The notes: a model not told the origin generated them from the letters alone. A stretch of DNA of 64,000 nt from an uncultured Roseovarius sp. (GCF_947489715.1 NZ_CANLER010000005.1:186001-250000); one strand, 5' to 3'; positions 1 to 10,392 are shown, counted from the first letter of the stretch. Numbers and translations are program-made.

Positions 1-197
1 ACGTCGCCCTTCACCCGCCCGGTCTTGAGCTGGGCGCAATAGCTCTCAAGATAATAGAGGCCACAGATCTTGTTGCCCACGGATTCCGCCTTGCGCACCG
101 CCCGCGCCACCTCGGCGGCAATCCAGGGCTGCGCCCCGTGCCGTTCCAGCGCGGCCTTTGTCTGTGTTTCAATCTCGTCCAGGGAAATTTGTGGCAT
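1..197 (-). CDS. Ldh-family (malate/L-lactate-type) dehydrogenase, N-terminal part
   Basis: The first 65 codons of a gene that runs off the left edge of the window. The ATG at 197 opens a protein beginning MPQISLDEIETQTKAAL, followed by a helical segment with WIAAEVARAVRKAES and then YYLESYCAQLKTGRVKGD. This matches the N-terminal helical region of the type-2 malate/L-lactate/ureidoglycolate NAD(P)-dependent dehydrogenases, where a helix pair is followed by the loop giving the subunit contact and the phrase on 'reporting lane' residues. The catalytic and nucleotide-binding parts are outside the window, so the substrate cannot be named. The promoter must lie between 198 and about 380, as lolD ends at 384 on the same strand. 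Confidence 0.7.
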   Translation of the reverse strand, partial: MPQISLDEIETQTKAALERHGAQPWIAAEVARAVRKAESVGNKICGLYYLESYCAQLKTGRVKGD

Positions 198-383
198 GCG
201 ACCTCCATTCGTCCGGCGAGACTTTGGAGATTGTGATCGGCGGGGTCAATCAATTCCGGAACATTTGTTGGAAATGCGAGGAGCAGATCAAGGTTCCGCA
301 GGCCAAAGCGGACCTTCCTGTCTACCGCCCGGCCCGCAAGCCAACCGCCTTCGGCACAAACCGACAGCCTGCTTAACCCGCGC

Positions 384-1070
384 TCACCCTGCCGCTACAA
401 GAGCGCCGTTTTCCAAGCGAAGCACGCGGTCCATCCGCGCCGCCAGCTCAAGATTATGCGTAGCGATCAGCGCCGCCAACCCGGTGCCGCGCACCAGCTC
501 CACCAGCGCCTCGAACACCTGATCCGAGGTGCCCGGATCCAGATTGCCCGTGGGTTCATCCGCCAACAAAAGGCGGGGCTGATTGGCCAGCGCCCGACAG
601 AACGCCACCCGCTGCTGTTCGCCCCCCGACATCGCCGACGGCCGATGCCCGGCACGTTCCGCCACGCCCACGCGGGCCAGCAAATCATAGGCGCGCATCT
701 CGGCCTCAGCCCGGGCCACACCATTGGCCAGTTGCGGCAGGACGATGTTTTCCAGCGCAGAAAACTCCGGCAGCAGATGATGGAACTGATAGACAAACCC
801 CACATCGCGCCGCCGCGCCACCGTGCGCCGCCGATCGCTCAGGCCCGTCATATCCGTGCCGCCAATCTGAACCATGCCCGCATTGGCCGTGTCCAGCAGC
901 CCCGCAATATGCAAAAGCGTTGATTTCCCCGCCCCCGAGGGCGCCACCAGCGCCACCATCTCGCCAGAGGCAAGCTCAAGATCGGCCCCGTTCAGCACCT
1001 GAACCTCGTTGGTCTTGCCACGGTTATAGGTCTTCTCGACGCCCTTGAGCGCCAGCATCGCGTCACTCAT
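384..1070 (-). CDS. lolD: LolD, lipoprotein-releasing ABC transporter ATPase
   Basis: ATPase subunit of the inner-membrane complex that extracts lipoproteins and passes them to LolA. The 228-residue protein has a Walker A motif APSGAGKST at residues 43-51, an ABC signature MSGGEQQRV near 147, Walker [13 protein letters not shown] near 166 and a switch histidine in ATHNLEL near 203. Length and motifs are those of the LolD/MacB-like group. It starts inside the 3' end of the permease gene (8-nt overlap), so it is probably translationally coupled to it. The alternative, a general MacB-like exporter ATPase, is made unlikely by the LolC/E-type partner. Confidence 0.93.
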   Translation of the reverse strand: MSDAMLALKGVEKTYNRGKTNEVQVLNGADLELASGEMVALVAPSGAGKSTLLHIAGLLDTANAGMVQIGGTDMTGLSDRRRTVARRRDVGFVYQFHHLLPEFSALENIVLPQLANGVARAEAEMRAYDLLARVGVAERAGHRPSAMSGGEQQRVAFCRALANQPRLLLADEPTGNLDPGTSDQVFEALVELVRGTGLAALIATHNLELAARMDRVLRLENGALVAAG

Positions 1071-2373
1071 ACCGCAGCGCCTCTACCGGGTTCATCCGTG
1101 CCGCGCGCCGGGCCGGGAAAATGGTAACCACAAAGGACAGCCCCAGCGACAGCGCCACCGCCGACAACACATCGCCCAGCTGCAACTGCGCCGGCAGATG
1201 GTAAATCCCCCGGATCGACGGATCCCACGCCTGCCCGCCCGAAAACCAGTTCACGAGCGAAAAGATCGGGTCGATATAGACCGCAAAGAGACACCCCAGA
1301 ATGACACCAAACAGCGTACCCAGCATTCCTGTGAACGCCCCGCAGATGAAAAACACCCGCAGAACAGACCCTTCGGTCAGGCCCATGGTGCGCAGAATAC
1401 CGATGTCGCGGCCCTTGTTCTTGACCAGCATGATCAGCCCGCTGGTGATGTTCATCGCCGCGATCAGCACCAGGATCGACAGGATGATGAACATCACGTT
1501 GTCCTCGATATCCAGCGCCCGCAGGAACCCGCCACTGGCATCGCGCCACGTCCAGACCTGCGAGACCTCGCCCGCAGCGTTCAGCAGATTGGGCGACATC
1601 TCGTCCACCGCCTCGGGGGTTTTGACCATCACCTCCAGCTCATCCGCCCGACCCTCGCGATTGAAAAAGCTCTGCGCCTCGGCAAACGGCATGTAGATGC
1701 GCGTGCGGTCGATATCATAGCGCCCGGCAGAAAACACATAGGCCACGTCATAGACCTTGACCCGGGGGCTGGTGCCAAAGGCGGTGCGCACCCCGTTGGG
1801 TGAAATGATCTTGATCTTGTCGCCGACACTGATCCCCAGTTCGCGCGCCACACCCGATCCGATGGCGACGGTGGCCTGCTCGCTGTCCGGGATGACACCG
1901 AACTGGTCGATATCGCCCAGCCCGGTCTCGGGGTTGTTGATCCGTGGAATGGTCTTGAGGTTCTCCAGCGTGATCCCGTAAATCTGTACACCCGCGTTAC
2001 GATCGCGCGAATTGGCCATCACCTGCCCTTTGACCAGCGGCGCCACGCGCGTCACGCCGGGCACGGCCCGCACCCGCTCGGCCATCGCATCGAAATCCTG
2101 AAGCGTGCGGTCAATATGGCCGGTCTGTTCGTTGACCGTTCCGGCATTATAGATCGTCACATGGGCATTCGCGCCAAGGATCGTGTCAACGAATTCCGCC
2201 CGGAAACCGGACCGGACCGCCAGCGTCGCAATCAGCGCAAAAACCGCCAGCGTGATCCCGATCAGGCTGATCCATGTCATCACGCTCACACCACCCTCGG
2301 CGCGTTTGGCACGCAGATAGCGCCACGCGATCATCCACTCGAAAGGGGCAAAAGGGGCTGGGCTCGCTGCCAC
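1063..2373 (-). CDS. lolC: LolC/E-family lipoprotein-releasing permease
   Basis: Membrane subunit of the lipoprotein-release transporter that works with LolD. The 436-residue protein has one N-terminal membrane segment (about residues 25-50, [14 protein letters not shown]), a large periplasmic domain, and three C-terminal membrane segments including [20 protein letters not shown] and [20 protein letters not shown], ending in the typical coupling motif NPVEALRYE. The GTG start at 2373 is preceded by GAGG seven bases upstream. Only one LolC/E-type gene is present here, as in many alphaproteobacteria where a single hybrid (LolF-type) subunit replaces LolC and LolE; whether a second copy exists elsewhere cannot be seen. 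It is preceded by the GTAC repeat element. Confidence 0.9.
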   Translation of the reverse strand: MAASPAPFAPFEWMIAWRYLRAKRAEGGVSVMTWISLIGITLAVFALIATLAVRSGFRAEFVDTILGANAHVTIYNAGTVNEQTGHIDRTLQDFDAMAERVRAVPGVTRVAPLVKGQVMANSRDRNAGVQIYGITLENLKTIPRINNPETGLGDIDQFGVIPDSEQATVAIGSGVARELGISVGDKIKIISPNGVRTAFGTSPRVKVYDVAYVFSAGRYDIDRTRIYMPFAEAQSFFNREGRADELEVMVKTPEAVDEMSPNLLNAAGEVSQVWTWRDASGGFLRALDIEDNVMFIILSILVLIAAMNITSGLIMLVKNKGRDIGILRTMGLTEGSVLRVFFICGAFTGMLGTLFGVILGCLFAVYIDPIFSLVNWFSGGQAWDPSIRGIYHLPAQLQLGDVLSAVALSLGLSFVVTIFPARRAARMNPVEALRYE

Positions 2374-2478
2374 GATGATACCTCGGTCTTATCTGGCGCG
2401 GACACTGCGCGCGCGCAACTCATAGGTCAAGATCGACCCGGCGGCAATTCCCGTCGGATCGCCGATCGCGGCTGATTT

Positions 2479-2566
2479 CCGTACGTTCCGTACGCAGCTT
2501 CGCGCAACAAGTCGAAGTCCCGTACGTTTCTCACGTACAGACCGTACGCTTTGTACGTTTTCAGGC
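2479..2566 (-). repeat. GTAC hairpin element, copy 1
   Basis: An 88-bp element with six GTAC cores at 2481, 2490, 2522, 2535, 2544 and 2553. Read on the minus strand it starts with GCC-TGA, the stop codon of the broken DUF2937 gene, and can form three small hairpins: CGTAC-N5-GTACG, GTACG-N7-CGTAC, then after a 26-nt spacer CGTAC-N5-GTACG. A second copy with the same spacing lies at 53718-53805. It separates the DUF2937 remnant from lolC. No function is known to me. Confidence 0.85.
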
Positions 2567-2874
2567 ACTCGCGCGCCGTTTCCCGGGCCGCCTTCTGAAC
2601 ATGATCCGCATCGCCCCGATCATGCCGACCCCCGCCAGAAATCCCGCAGCGCCAAAGCCGATGCCATCCCGCCAGCGGCTGCCATGTCCGCCAGTGCGGC
2701 CTCCCGTGTCAGATCAAGACGGCCGGCATCAGCGTCGAACGCCCTCACAACCCGCGAAAGCTCATCCACCGCCCCGGCCAGACGTTGCGTATATTGTTGA
2801 GAATACTCAGGAAATTGCGAAAACCCCGTGGCCCCGGCAATCCCGCCAGCCAGCATCATAGCCCTGAAAAGCAT
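2561..2874 (-). pseudogene. DUF2937 membrane protein, internally deleted and frameshifted
   Basis: The ATG at 2874 opens an N-terminal part that fits the DUF2937 family (LAGGIAGATGFSQFPEYSQQ, then QRLAGAVDELSRVV). This frame ends early at 2620 after 84 residues. The expected C-terminal membrane segment of the family is present, but in another frame: it reads GFGAAGFLAGVGMIGAMRI followed by a basic tail RRRPGKRRASA and stops at 2561. The two frames together give about 100 residues, whereas the family is usually near 160, so a central piece of about 60 codons is missing with a net frame change. In related genomes this gene typically sits between proS and lolC, as here. The stop codon of the second frame belongs to the GTAC element. 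Confidence 0.75.
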
Positions 2875-2950
2875 CTGCTCTGCCTCTTTTTTAACGGGCA
2901 GTATACGCGAATTCAGCGCAGGCGGGAATCCCCGCCGTACCTACCGCTGG

Positions 2951-4303
2951 TCAGAGACCGGAAACCCGGTGCCCGGCATAGATTTTGGCAACCTTTTCAA
3001 TGGCCTGCTCCGGCGGCAGCTCTTCGCTTTCACCCGTGCGGCGGCTGGTCAGTTCTACCACACCGTTCTTCAGGCCCCGCGGCCCCACCGTGATGCGCCA
3101 AGGCAGTCCAATCAGGTCCATGGTGGCAAACTTGCCGCCCGCGCGCTCATTGCGGTCATCATATAATGGTTCCAAACCAATGGCTTGCAAGGAGTTGTAA
3201 AGGCTTTCGCAGGCGATGTCAGCCTCCGTGTCACCTTGTTTCAGATTGACGATACCCACATGATAGGGCGTCACCCCTTCGGGCCAGATGATGCCCTTGT
3301 CGTCATGACTGGCTTCGATGATCGCGCCTACCAGACGGCTCACCCCAATCCCGTGGCTGCCCATATGCACCGGCACCGGTTTGCCGTCCGGCCCTTGCAC
3401 CGTGGCCCCCATCGGATCGGAATACTTGGTGCCGAAATAGAAGATTTGCCCCACCTCGATCCCCCGCGCCGAGCGGCGGCGATCTTCGGGAATATCGTTG
3501 AATTTCTGTTCGTTATGGGTCTCATCCGTGCGCGCATAGAGCGCGGTGAATTCTTCCATGATGGCACGGCATTGATCGACGTTATCATAGTCGATATCGC
3601 GCTCACCCAGCCGGATGTCGGTCACCGCGCTGTCATAAAACACCTCGGATTCGCCGGTATCGGCCAGCACGAGGAATTCATGCGTATCGTCCCCGCCGAT
3701 GGGTCCGCTATCGGCCCGCATCGGGATTGCCTGAAGGCCCATCCGCTCATAGGTGCGCAGGTAGCTGACCAAGTGACGGTTATAGGCGTGAAGCGCATCT
3801 TCTTTCGTTAAATCAAAGTTATAGCCGTCTTTCATAAAGAACTCACGGCCTCGCATCACCCCGAAACGCGGGCGCACTTCATCGCGAAATTTCCACTGGA
3901 TATGATATAGTGTCAGCGGCAGGTCCTTGTAGCTGCCCACATGGCTGCGGAAAATATCCGTGATCAGTTCTTCGTTCGTGGGACCATAGAGCATATCGCG
4001 CCCATGCCGGTCTTTGATCCGCAGCATCTCCTCGCCGTAATCGTCATAGCGCCCGCTTTCACGCCACAGATCAGCCGATTGCAGCGTCGGCATCAGCATC
4101 GGCACATGGCCCGCGCGCACCTGTTCCTCGTGCACAATATTTTCCAGCTTTCTCAACACCTTGAATCCCATCGGCAGCCAGGAATAAATCCCGGCGGTGG
4201 CTTGTTTGATCATGCCAGCCCGAAGCATCAGCCTGTGACTGACAATCTGGGCCTCGGAAGGATTTTCCTTGAGAACAGGCAGGAAATAACGGGAAAGGCG
4301 CAT
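2951..4303 (-). CDS. proS: Prolyl-tRNA synthetase, short alphaproteobacterial type
   Basis: Charges tRNA-Pro with proline. The protein of 450 residues starts at [20 protein letters not shown]; an in-frame upstream ATG at 4363 would add 20 residues that do not fit the family. Class II motifs are clear: motif 2 around [20 protein letters not shown] and motif 3 [16 protein letters not shown], with the tRNA-anticodon domain in the last 100 residues. The length shows that the editing (INS) domain found in the roughly 570-residue E. coli enzyme is absent, as usual in this class. It is transcribed away from the AI-2E gene, with 147 bp between them, and leads into the DUF2937-lolC-lolD series. Confidence 0.96.
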   Translation of the reverse strand: MRLSRYFLPVLKENPSEAQIVSHRLMLRAGMIKQATAGIYSWLPMGFKVLRKLENIVHEEQVRAGHVPMLMPTLQSADLWRESGRYDDYGEEMLRIKDRHGRDMLYGPTNEELITDIFRSHVGSYKDLPLTLYHIQWKFRDEVRPRFGVMRGREFFMKDGYNFDLTKEDALHAYNRHLVSYLRTYERMGLQAIPMRADSGPIGGDDTHEFLVLADTGESEVFYDSAVTDIRLGERDIDYDNVDQCRAIMEEFTALYARTDETHNEQKFNDIPEDRRRSARGIEVGQIFYFGTKYSDPMGATVQGPDGKPVPVHMGSHGIGVSRLVGAIIEASHDDKGIIWPEGVTPYHVGIVNLKQGDTEADIACESLYNSLQAIGLEPLYDDRNERAGGKFATMDLIGLPWRITVGPRGLKNGVVELTSRRTGESEELPPEQAIEKVAKIYAGHRVSGL

Positions 4304-4450
4304 CAGGGAACCTCGAGAAAATGGCGTTTCGACCCGTTTATGGCTTTGCGATAGGGCATACAAGCCATCACGTCGGGCTTTTCAACGCTCAACCCTTGAA
4401 AGCCCCGGCCCCTTGGGCGAAGAGTAAGGCAGCAACAACCCGAGGCGCGC

Positions 4451-5518
4451 ATGGCTTTGCCGGTCAAGACACAAATGAAATATTGGGGAATCGCGTCAGC
4501 GTTCTTCCTTGTCGCTCTCTGGTTTCTGGGCGATGTGATCCTGCCTTTCGTGCTGGGCGGCGCCGTGGCTTACTTTCTTGATCCCGTGGCTGACAGGTTT
4601 GAAGCAATGGGCTGCTCACGCGCGCTGTCCGTCGTCATCATAACGCTGGTGGCGCTTTTGATCTTTGTGGTCATGGCGCTTCTTGTGGTGCCAACGCTGG
4701 TCGAACAATCCATCGCATTGTTCAATGTTGCCCCACAACTTGCCCAGGACTTGCAGGCGTTTCTGACATCGCGTTTCCCGCAGATACTGGATGGGGATTC
4801 GACCGTTCATAAAACCCTGTTATCATTGGGGGAAACCATCCGTGAACGCGGTGGAGAGCTGTTGAACTCCGTCCTCACCTCGGCCGCATCGATCCTGAAC
4901 GTGGTGATGCTTTTCGTGATCGTGCCGGTGGTGGCCTTCTACCTGCTCTATGACTGGGACAACATGGTCGCCAAGATAGACGAGCTTTTGCCCCGCGATC
5001 ATGCGCCCGTGATCCGGCAGCTGGCGCGCGATGTCGACCAGACCCTCGCAAGCTTTATCCGTGGTATGGGCACCGTCTGCCTGATCCTCGGCACTTATTA
5101 CGCGATGGCACTGATGCTGGTCGGGCTGCAATTTGGCCTCGTCGTCGGGGCATTTGCAGGGCTGATCACCTTCATTCCCTATATCGGCGCGCTTCTGGGC
5201 GGCGCATTGGCCATCGGTCTGGCCCTGTTTCAGTTCTGGGGAGAATGGGTTTCAATCGGGCTGGTCGCCGGGATCTTTGCCTTGGGCCAAGTGATCGAGG
5301 GCAATGTTCTGACACCAAAACTGGTTGGCAGCTCCATCGGCCTGCACCCGGTCTGGCTGATCTTCGCGCTCTCCGTCTTCGGCACGCTCTTTGGCTTTGT
5401 CGGCATGCTGGTGGCTGTCCCTGTTGCCGCAGCTATTGGCGTTCTGGCACGATTTGCCATCAGCCAATACAAGGATAGCCGCCTTTATCGCGGGTTGGAT
5501 CAGCAGGACGACAGCTGA
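4451..5518 (+). CDS. AI-2E/PerM family transporter
   Basis: Polytopic inner-membrane protein of 355 residues with the AI-2E exporter (PerM/YdiK/YhhT) layout: two membrane segments at the N-terminus (ASAFFLVALWFLGDVILPFV and the next to residue 50), a third near 60-85, an amphipathic region of about 60 residues, and a C-terminal set with the family's glycine-rich FIPYIGALLGGALAIGLAL and the P-X-L-X-G segment LTPKLVGSSIGLHPVWLI. Substrate cannot be deduced: members have been linked to autoinducer-2, Na+/H+ exchange and other cargo. The stop overlaps the hdaA start by one base, a pairing (permease-hdaA) common in alphaproteobacteria, so the two are probably translated as a unit. Confidence 0.88.
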   Translation: MALPVKTQMKYWGIASAFFLVALWFLGDVILPFVLGGAVAYFLDPVADRFEAMGCSRALSVVIITLVALLIFVVMALLVVPTLVEQSIALFNVAPQLAQDLQAFLTSRFPQILDGDSTVHKTLLSLGETIRERGGELLNSVLTSAASILNVVMLFVIVPVVAFYLLYDWDNMVAKIDELLPRDHAPVIRQLARDVDQTLASFIRGMGTVCLILGTYYAMALMLVGLQFGLVVGAFAGLITFIPYIGALLGGALAIGLALFQFWGEWVSIGLVAGIFALGQVIEGNVLTPKLVGSSIGLHPVWLIFALSVFGTLFGFVGMLVAVPVAAAIGVLARFAISQYKDSRLYRGLDQQDDS

Positions 5519-6192
5519 TGGCAAAACAGCTGAGTTTCGAGCTGCCCGTCCGGCAGGCACTGGGGCGTGAAGATTTCTTTGTGTCGCCCGCGAATGCCGC
5601 CGCCGTCGGCATGATCGAAGGCTGGCAGGGCTGGACGGCCCGCAAACTGGTGCTGGCAGGACCAACCGGTTCGGGCAAAACCCATCTGGCGCATGTCTGG
5701 GCGGCCTTGGCACAGGCACAGATCATTGCCGCGACGGATCTGGAACAGGCTGACATACCCGCGCTGGCCACCTCGAACATTGCGGTCGAGAACGCCCATG
5801 AGATCGCGGACAACCGCGCTGCCGAGGAGGCTCTGTTCCACCTGCACAACCTGGCGCTTGCCGAAGGTTGGACGCTTCTGATCACCGCCGACAAGCCTCC
5901 GCAACACTGGGGGCTGACCCTGCCGGATCTGGTCAGCCGCATGCAGGGTACGACACTGGTTGCACTCGATACCCCCGATGACAGCCTGTTGGCTGCAGTG
6001 TTGATGAAACTTTTTGCCGATCGGCAACTTTCCCCCCAGCCCGAAACGATCCCATACCTGATCCCGCGAATGCCCCGTTCTTTCGACGCCGCACGCGCTG
6101 TCGTGGCCACACTGGATGATCTGGCGCTGGAAACAGGTCGCCCGATCAACCGCACTCTGGCCCGCCGGGTGCTGGACAATCTGGACAACTAG
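5518..6192 (+). CDS. hdaA: HdaA, regulatory inactivator of DnaA
   Basis: DnaA-related AAA+ protein of 224 residues that works with the beta sliding clamp to stimulate ATP hydrolysis on DnaA and stop re-initiation of replication. The N-terminal QLSF at residues 4-7 fits the clamp-binding motif, a P-loop GPTGSGKTH lies at 48-56, and the sensor region follows; the DNA-binding domain IV of DnaA is absent, as expected for Hda. Start ATG overlaps the upstream stop codon. Placed directly before ppk1, an order that recurs in this group, so replication control and polyphosphate synthesis may share transcripts. Confidence 0.9.
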   Translation: MAKQLSFELPVRQALGREDFFVSPANAAAVGMIEGWQGWTARKLVLAGPTGSGKTHLAHVWAALAQAQIIAATDLEQADIPALATSNIAVENAHEIADNRAAEEALFHLHNLALAEGWTLLITADKPPQHWGLTLPDLVSRMQGTTLVALDTPDDSLLAAVLMKLFADRQLSPQPETIPYLIPRMPRSFDAARAVVATLDDLALETGRPINRTLARRVLDNLDN

Positions 6193-6240
6193 CGGCACAC
6201 TCGTCACCTTCCTGTTACGTCTCCGGCTCACAAGGTGCTC

Positions 6241-8415
6241 ATGTCACACGCAGATTTCCTGAAATCCCCCCTGCCCGAACCGGTTGAGCTTACGGATATG
6301 GACATCACCGGTCCCGCGCGCTTCTACAATCGCGAGCTAAGCTGGCTCGGCTTCAACTGGCGTGTGCTGGAAGAGGCACAGAACCCGCGTGTGCCCTTGT
6401 TGGAGCGCCTGCGTTTCCTGTCGATCTCGGCCAATAACCTGGATGAATTCTATAACGTTCGCGTGGCCGGTCTGCGCGAACTGGCCCGCGCCGGCAATAC
6501 GACACCCGCCTTTGATGGCCTGACCCCCGCCGAACAACTGGTGCTGATCAACGAAGACGCACGCAAGCTGCTGCAAGCCCAGCAATCCACCTACGAAGAT
6601 CTGCGCCGCGAGATGGAGGCGGCAAACATCACCATCCTCGACAGCTCGGGCGTCAAGGATGAAGACCGCGAAATGCTCGCGGATGTCTTTCTGAACAAGG
6701 TCTTTCCGGTCCTCTCGCCGCTGGCGATTGACCCGGCGCATCCGTTTCCCTTCATCCCTAATCTCGGATATTCGCTGGCGTTGCAGCTTGAGCGCAAGAA
6801 GGACAAACGCCCCCTACAGGCGCTCCTGCCGATCCCGGCACAGATCAACCGCTTCGTAACCCTGCCCGCGCCCGAAGGTTCGCACCGTACCCTGCCGCTT
6901 GAGGAGTTGCTGATCCTGCATCTCGACAGCCTTTTTCCCGGGTACAAATACAAGGGCCACTGTTCTTTCCGGGTGTTGCGTGACAGCGATCTTGAGGTCG
7001 AGGACGAGGCCGAGGATCTGGTGCGCGAATTCGAGGTTGCCCTGAAACGTCGCCGCCGGGGCGAAGTTGTCCGCATGAAAATCTCTACCGGCGCGCCGCA
7101 GGATTTGCGCGATGTGATCATGGAAGAACTTCACGTGAACCCCGACGAGGTGGTCGAGGTGGAAGGCATGATCGGCCTGCGCGACCTGAGCGAGCTGGTG
7201 CTGGAGGATCGGCCAGACCTGCTCTGGCCTGCGTTTACGCCCCGCGTGCCCGAGCGGGTGCAGGACCATGACGGCGATATGTTCGCAGCGATCCGGCAAA
7301 AGGACATGCTGCTGCACCACCCGTATGAGACATTCGATATGGTGGTGCGCTTTCTCAATCAGGCGGCGCGCGACCCGAATGTGGTGGCGATCAAGCAGAC
7401 GCTTTATCGCACGTCGAAACTATCGCCAATCGTCGAGGCGCTGTGTGAGGCCGCCGAAGACGGCAAATCCGTCACCGCCCTGGTCGAGCTGAAAGCGCGG
7501 TTTGATGAGGCTGCCAACATTCGCCAATCCCGACGACTGGAACGGGCGGGCGCGCATGTGGTTTATGGCTTTCTTGACCTCAAGACCCACGCCAAGATCA
7601 GCACGGTCGTCCGCCGCGAAGGCGATAACCTAGTCACCTACACCCATTACGGCACCGGCAATTACCACCCGATCACGGCCAAGATCTATACCGATCTCAG
7701 CTTTTTCACCTGTGACCCGACGCTGGGACGCGACGCCACCAAGGTGTTCAACTTCCTGTCGGGATATGCGCAACCGGAGACGCTGGAAAACCTGGCGATT
7801 TCACCGCTGTCGCTCAAGCAAAGCCTGCTGGATATGATCAGCACCGAGGCCGATCATGCCCGTGCCGGAAAGCCGGCTGAAATCTGGGCCAAGATGAACT
7901 CGCTGATCGACCCGGACGTGATTGATGCGCTATATGCGGCCAGTCAGGCGGGGGTCAAGATCAGCCTTGTGATCCGCGGCATCTGCGGCCTGCGACCCGG
8001 TATCCGTGGGCTTTCCGACAATATCCGCGTCAAATCCATCGTCGGCCGGTTCCTGGAACATTCGCGCATCGTCTGTTTCGGCAACGGTCACGGGCTTCCG
8101 CATAAAAGGGCACGGGTTTTCATCAGCTCTGCCGACTGGATGGGCCGCAACCTCAACCGCCGGGTCGAGACGCTGATCGAAATCGAGAACCCCACCGTCA
8201 AGGCCCAGATCGTCAGCCAGGTCATGGCCGCCAACATGGCCGATGTGGCGCAAAGCTGGGTAATGGCCGCCGATGGCAGCTTCCTGCGCTCGCCCATACC
8301 CGAGGGCGAATTTGCGTTCAATTGTCACAGGTTCTTCATGGAGAACCCTTCATTGTCGGGACGTGGCTCTGCCGGGGCATCAGATGTTCCCAAACTGACC
8401 CATACCGAAGATTGA
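6241..8415 (+). CDS. ppk1: Polyphosphate kinase 1
   Basis: Polymerises the terminal phosphate of ATP into polyphosphate. About 724 residues from the ATG at 6241 (a GTG two codons earlier is possible but less likely). The N-terminal domain begins with the family phrase [19 protein letters not shown]; the two phospholipase-D-like active-site regions are visible in [12 protein letters not shown], with the histidine that is autophosphorylated in the family, and in [13 protein letters not shown], holding the second active-site region. ppx follows after 51 bp on the same strand, so synthesis and breakdown of polyphosphate are co-encoded, which argues for common regulation, but I see no convincing PhoB box upstream. 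Confidence 0.96.
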   Translation: MSHADFLKSPLPEPVELTDMDITGPARFYNRELSWLGFNWRVLEEAQNPRVPLLERLRFLSISANNLDEFYNVRVAGLRELARAGNTTPAFDGLTPAEQLVLINEDARKLLQAQQSTYEDLRREMEAANITILDSSGVKDEDREMLADVFLNKVFPVLSPLAIDPAHPFPFIPNLGYSLALQLERKKDKRPLQALLPIPAQINRFVTLPAPEGSHRTLPLEELLILHLDSLFPGYKYKGHCSFRVLRDSDLEVEDEAEDLVREFEVALKRRRRGEVVRMKISTGAPQDLRDVIMEELHVNPDEVVEVEGMIGLRDLSELVLEDRPDLLWPAFTPRVPERVQDHDGDMFAAIRQKDMLLHHPYETFDMVVRFLNQAARDPNVVAIKQTLYRTSKLSPIVEALCEAAEDGKSVTALVELKARFDEAANIRQSRRLERAGAHVVYGFLDLKTHAKISTVVRREGDNLVTYTHYGTGNYHPITAKIYTDLSFFTCDPTLGRDATKVFNFLSGYAQPETLENLAISPLSLKQSLLDMISTEADHARAGKPAEIWAKMNSLIDPDVIDALYAASQAGVKISLVIRGICGLRPGIRGLSDNIRVKSIVGRFLEHSRIVCFGNGHGLPHKRARVFISSADWMGRNLNRRVETLIEIENPTVKAQIVSQVMAANMADVAQSWVMAADGSFLRSPIPEGEFAFNCHRFFMENPSLSGRGSAGASDVPKLTHTED

Positions 8416-8466
8416 CCGATTTGCGCGCCTGTCGCATACAGGAAAGCGCAAGACCCGAGGGATGAC

Positions 8467-10023
8467 ATGGACGGCAATAACGATACCAGCCAGGGCGATG
8501 GCGGCCCGTTTGGCCGACCACTCTTTGACAAACCATCCGCGCGCGCGCTCAGCCGAGTAGGTGTCGTTGATATCGGGTCGAACTCAGTCAGACTGGTGGT
8601 GTTTGATGGTGCCGCGCGCAGCCCGGCCTATTTCTTCAACGAAAAGATCATGTGCGCGCTTGGTGCGGGCATGTCCGAAACCGGCAAGCTGAACCCCGAG
8701 GGCCGTGAACGCGCCCTGACCGCGCTCAAACGGTTTCAGCTACTGGGCGACAGCATGGGAACGGGGCCGTTGACAATGGTCGCGACCGCTGCCGTGCGCG
8801 AAGCCGAGGATGGCCCGGAATTCTGTGCCGAGGTCCAAGAGGCCACCGGCATCAAGGTCTGGGTGATCGACGGACAGGAAGAGGCGCGGCTTTCTGCGCA
8901 GGGCGTGTTGCTGGGCTGGCCGGGGTCCTACGGCCTGGTCTGCGACATTGGTGGTTCTTCGATGGAATTGGCCGAGATTGATGGCGGGCGCGTCGGCAAA
9001 CGGGTAACGTCCTCCCTTGGTCCACTGAAACTGCAGGACATCAAGGGCGGTAAAAAGGCCCGCAAAGCGCATATCGAACAGACCGTTGCCGCCATGCACG
9101 CCAAGATGGGGCCACAGAACAACCGGCTCTTTCTGGTAGGCGGCTCGTGGCGGGCGATCGCCAAGATCGATATGGAACGGCGCGGCTATCCCCTGCATGT
9201 GCTGCATGAATACCGCATGTCCGCCAAGGCCGTGCGCGACACGGCCCATTACCTTGAGATTACCAATATCGAAGAGTTGCGCATCCGCTCTGGCGTCTCT
9301 TCTGCCCGGATGGCTCTGGTCCCCCATGCCGCCGAAGTGCTGCGCGAGATCGTCAAGACCTTCAAGCCCCGCGACATCGCCATTTCCAGCTATGGCATCC
9401 GTGAGGGGCTGCTATACGAACAGATGCCGCAGCAATTGCGCGACCGTGATCCGCTGATCGAAGCCTGCCGTTTTGCCGAGGCCAAGGATGCCCGCGTGCG
9501 CGGTTTTGGCAAGGTGGTCTATAATTTCATCATGCCGCTTTTCAAAAATGTCGGGCCCGAGAAACGGCGCCTGATCAAGGCCGCCAGCCTCTTGCATGAT
9601 GTCAGCTGGCGCGCCCATCCCGACTACCGCCCCGAGGTGTGTTTCGACAACGCCACGCGCGCAAACCTGGGCGGGCTGAAACATTCCGAGCGGGTATTTC
9701 TGGGTCTGGCCCTGCTGCACCGCTACTCGAACAAGCGGCAGGGTACGCGGTTCGAAAACCTCTATGGCCTTGTGTCGCACGATACCCAACATCAGGCTGA
9801 AATTCTGGGCAAGGCAATGCGCTTTGCCGCGATGTTGTGGCTGAACAAGGATGCCGATCTGGGTGAATTGCGCTGGCATCCCCGCAAGAGGGTGCTTGAA
9901 CTCTGCCTGTCCAAAGAGGCCGCGCCGCTTTATGGCGAGGTGGCTCAGGCGCGGTTTGCATCGCTCGCCGCGTCGCTGAATGCACAGACGCTGGTTAAAA
10001 CGCTCAACGAAAAGCAGAAATAA
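8467..10023 (+). CDS. ppx: Exopolyphosphatase (Ppx/GppA family)
   Basis: Removes terminal phosphate from polyphosphate (and possibly pppGpp). The protein of 518 residues begins with an unconserved stretch of about 30 residues and then the ASKHA ATPase-like fold opening VGVVDIGSNSVRLVVFDG; the second phosphate loop is CDIGGSSMELAEI near 160. The C-terminal half contains an HD-like domain (AASLLHDVSWRAHPDYR), a feature of the long bacterial Ppx proteins. The arrangement hdaA-ppk1-ppx on one strand suggests an operon with short gaps. Ppx versus GppA activity cannot be settled from the sequence; adjacency to ppk1 favours Ppx. Confidence 0.93.
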   Translation: MDGNNDTSQGDGGPFGRPLFDKPSARALSRVGVVDIGSNSVRLVVFDGAARSPAYFFNEKIMCALGAGMSETGKLNPEGRERALTALKRFQLLGDSMGTGPLTMVATAAVREAEDGPEFCAEVQEATGIKVWVIDGQEEARLSAQGVLLGWPGSYGLVCDIGGSSMELAEIDGGRVGKRVTSSLGPLKLQDIKGGKKARKAHIEQTVAAMHAKMGPQNNRLFLVGGSWRAIAKIDMERRGYPLHVLHEYRMSAKAVRDTAHYLEITNIEELRIRSGVSSARMALVPHAAEVLREIVKTFKPRDIAISSYGIREGLLYEQMPQQLRDRDPLIEACRFAEAKDARVRGFGKVVYNFIMPLFKNVGPEKRRLIKAASLLHDVSWRAHPDYRPEVCFDNATRANLGGLKHSERVFLGLALLHRYSNKRQGTRFENLYGLVSHDTQHQAEILGKAMRFAAMLWLNKDADLGELRWHPRKRVLELCLSKEAAPLYGEVAQARFASLAASLNAQTLVKTLNEKQK

Positions 10024-10029
10024 CCGGCG

Positions 10030-10392
10030 TTACAGCTCGATCTCGCCCTGTGGCTCTTCGGCTTGCTCCAGGGGTGTTTTGCGACGCAGAATGATATCGC
10101 CATTTGGCAACATTTCTGGCGGATGATAGGCGTTCAGATCGTCCACCTTGCCCAGTAAATCCGCCAGCGCCGGCCCCATCTGATCCACGAAATCCCGCAG
10201 GGCGGGCTGCATCTCATCCGCCAGCCCCTGCAAATCGTCCAACGCGGGCTCCATCTCTTCCATGATGCCACGGAAAAATAGCTTTGCGCCCTCCTCCATC
10301 AGAGAAAAGCCGTCGCTTTCTTCGGTTTCTTGCGCTTGAAGCGGGAGTGTTGCGATCAATGCCGCAGCCAAGGTCAGGGTAAAGGGTTTCAT
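10030..10392 (-). CDS. Small secreted acidic protein of unknown function
   Basis: A protein of 120 residues with a Sec signal peptide (LTLAAALIATLPLQAQ, predicted cleavage after AQA region) followed by an acidic, amphipathic helix-rich region with a repeating pattern (MEEMEPALDDLQGLADEM, then QPALRDFVDQMGPALADLLG) in which an E/Q-P-A-L step recurs every 11-18 residues. It ends in a proline-rich tail. I recognise no catalytic motif. Genes of this shape are widespread in Rhodobacteraceae next to ppx. The stop is seven bases from the ppx stop on the opposite strand, so the two are convergent. Confidence 0.75.
   Translation of the reverse strand: MKPFTLTLAAALIATLPLQAQETEESDGFSLMEEGAKLFFRGIMEEMEPALDDLQGLADEMQPALRDFVDQMGPALADLLGKVDDLNAYHPPEMLPNGDIILRRKTPLEQAEEPQGEIEL

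Noticed and set aside
6193..6240. PhoB box before ppk1
   Set aside because: Only loose resemblance to CTGTCA half-sites; no two properly spaced repeats.
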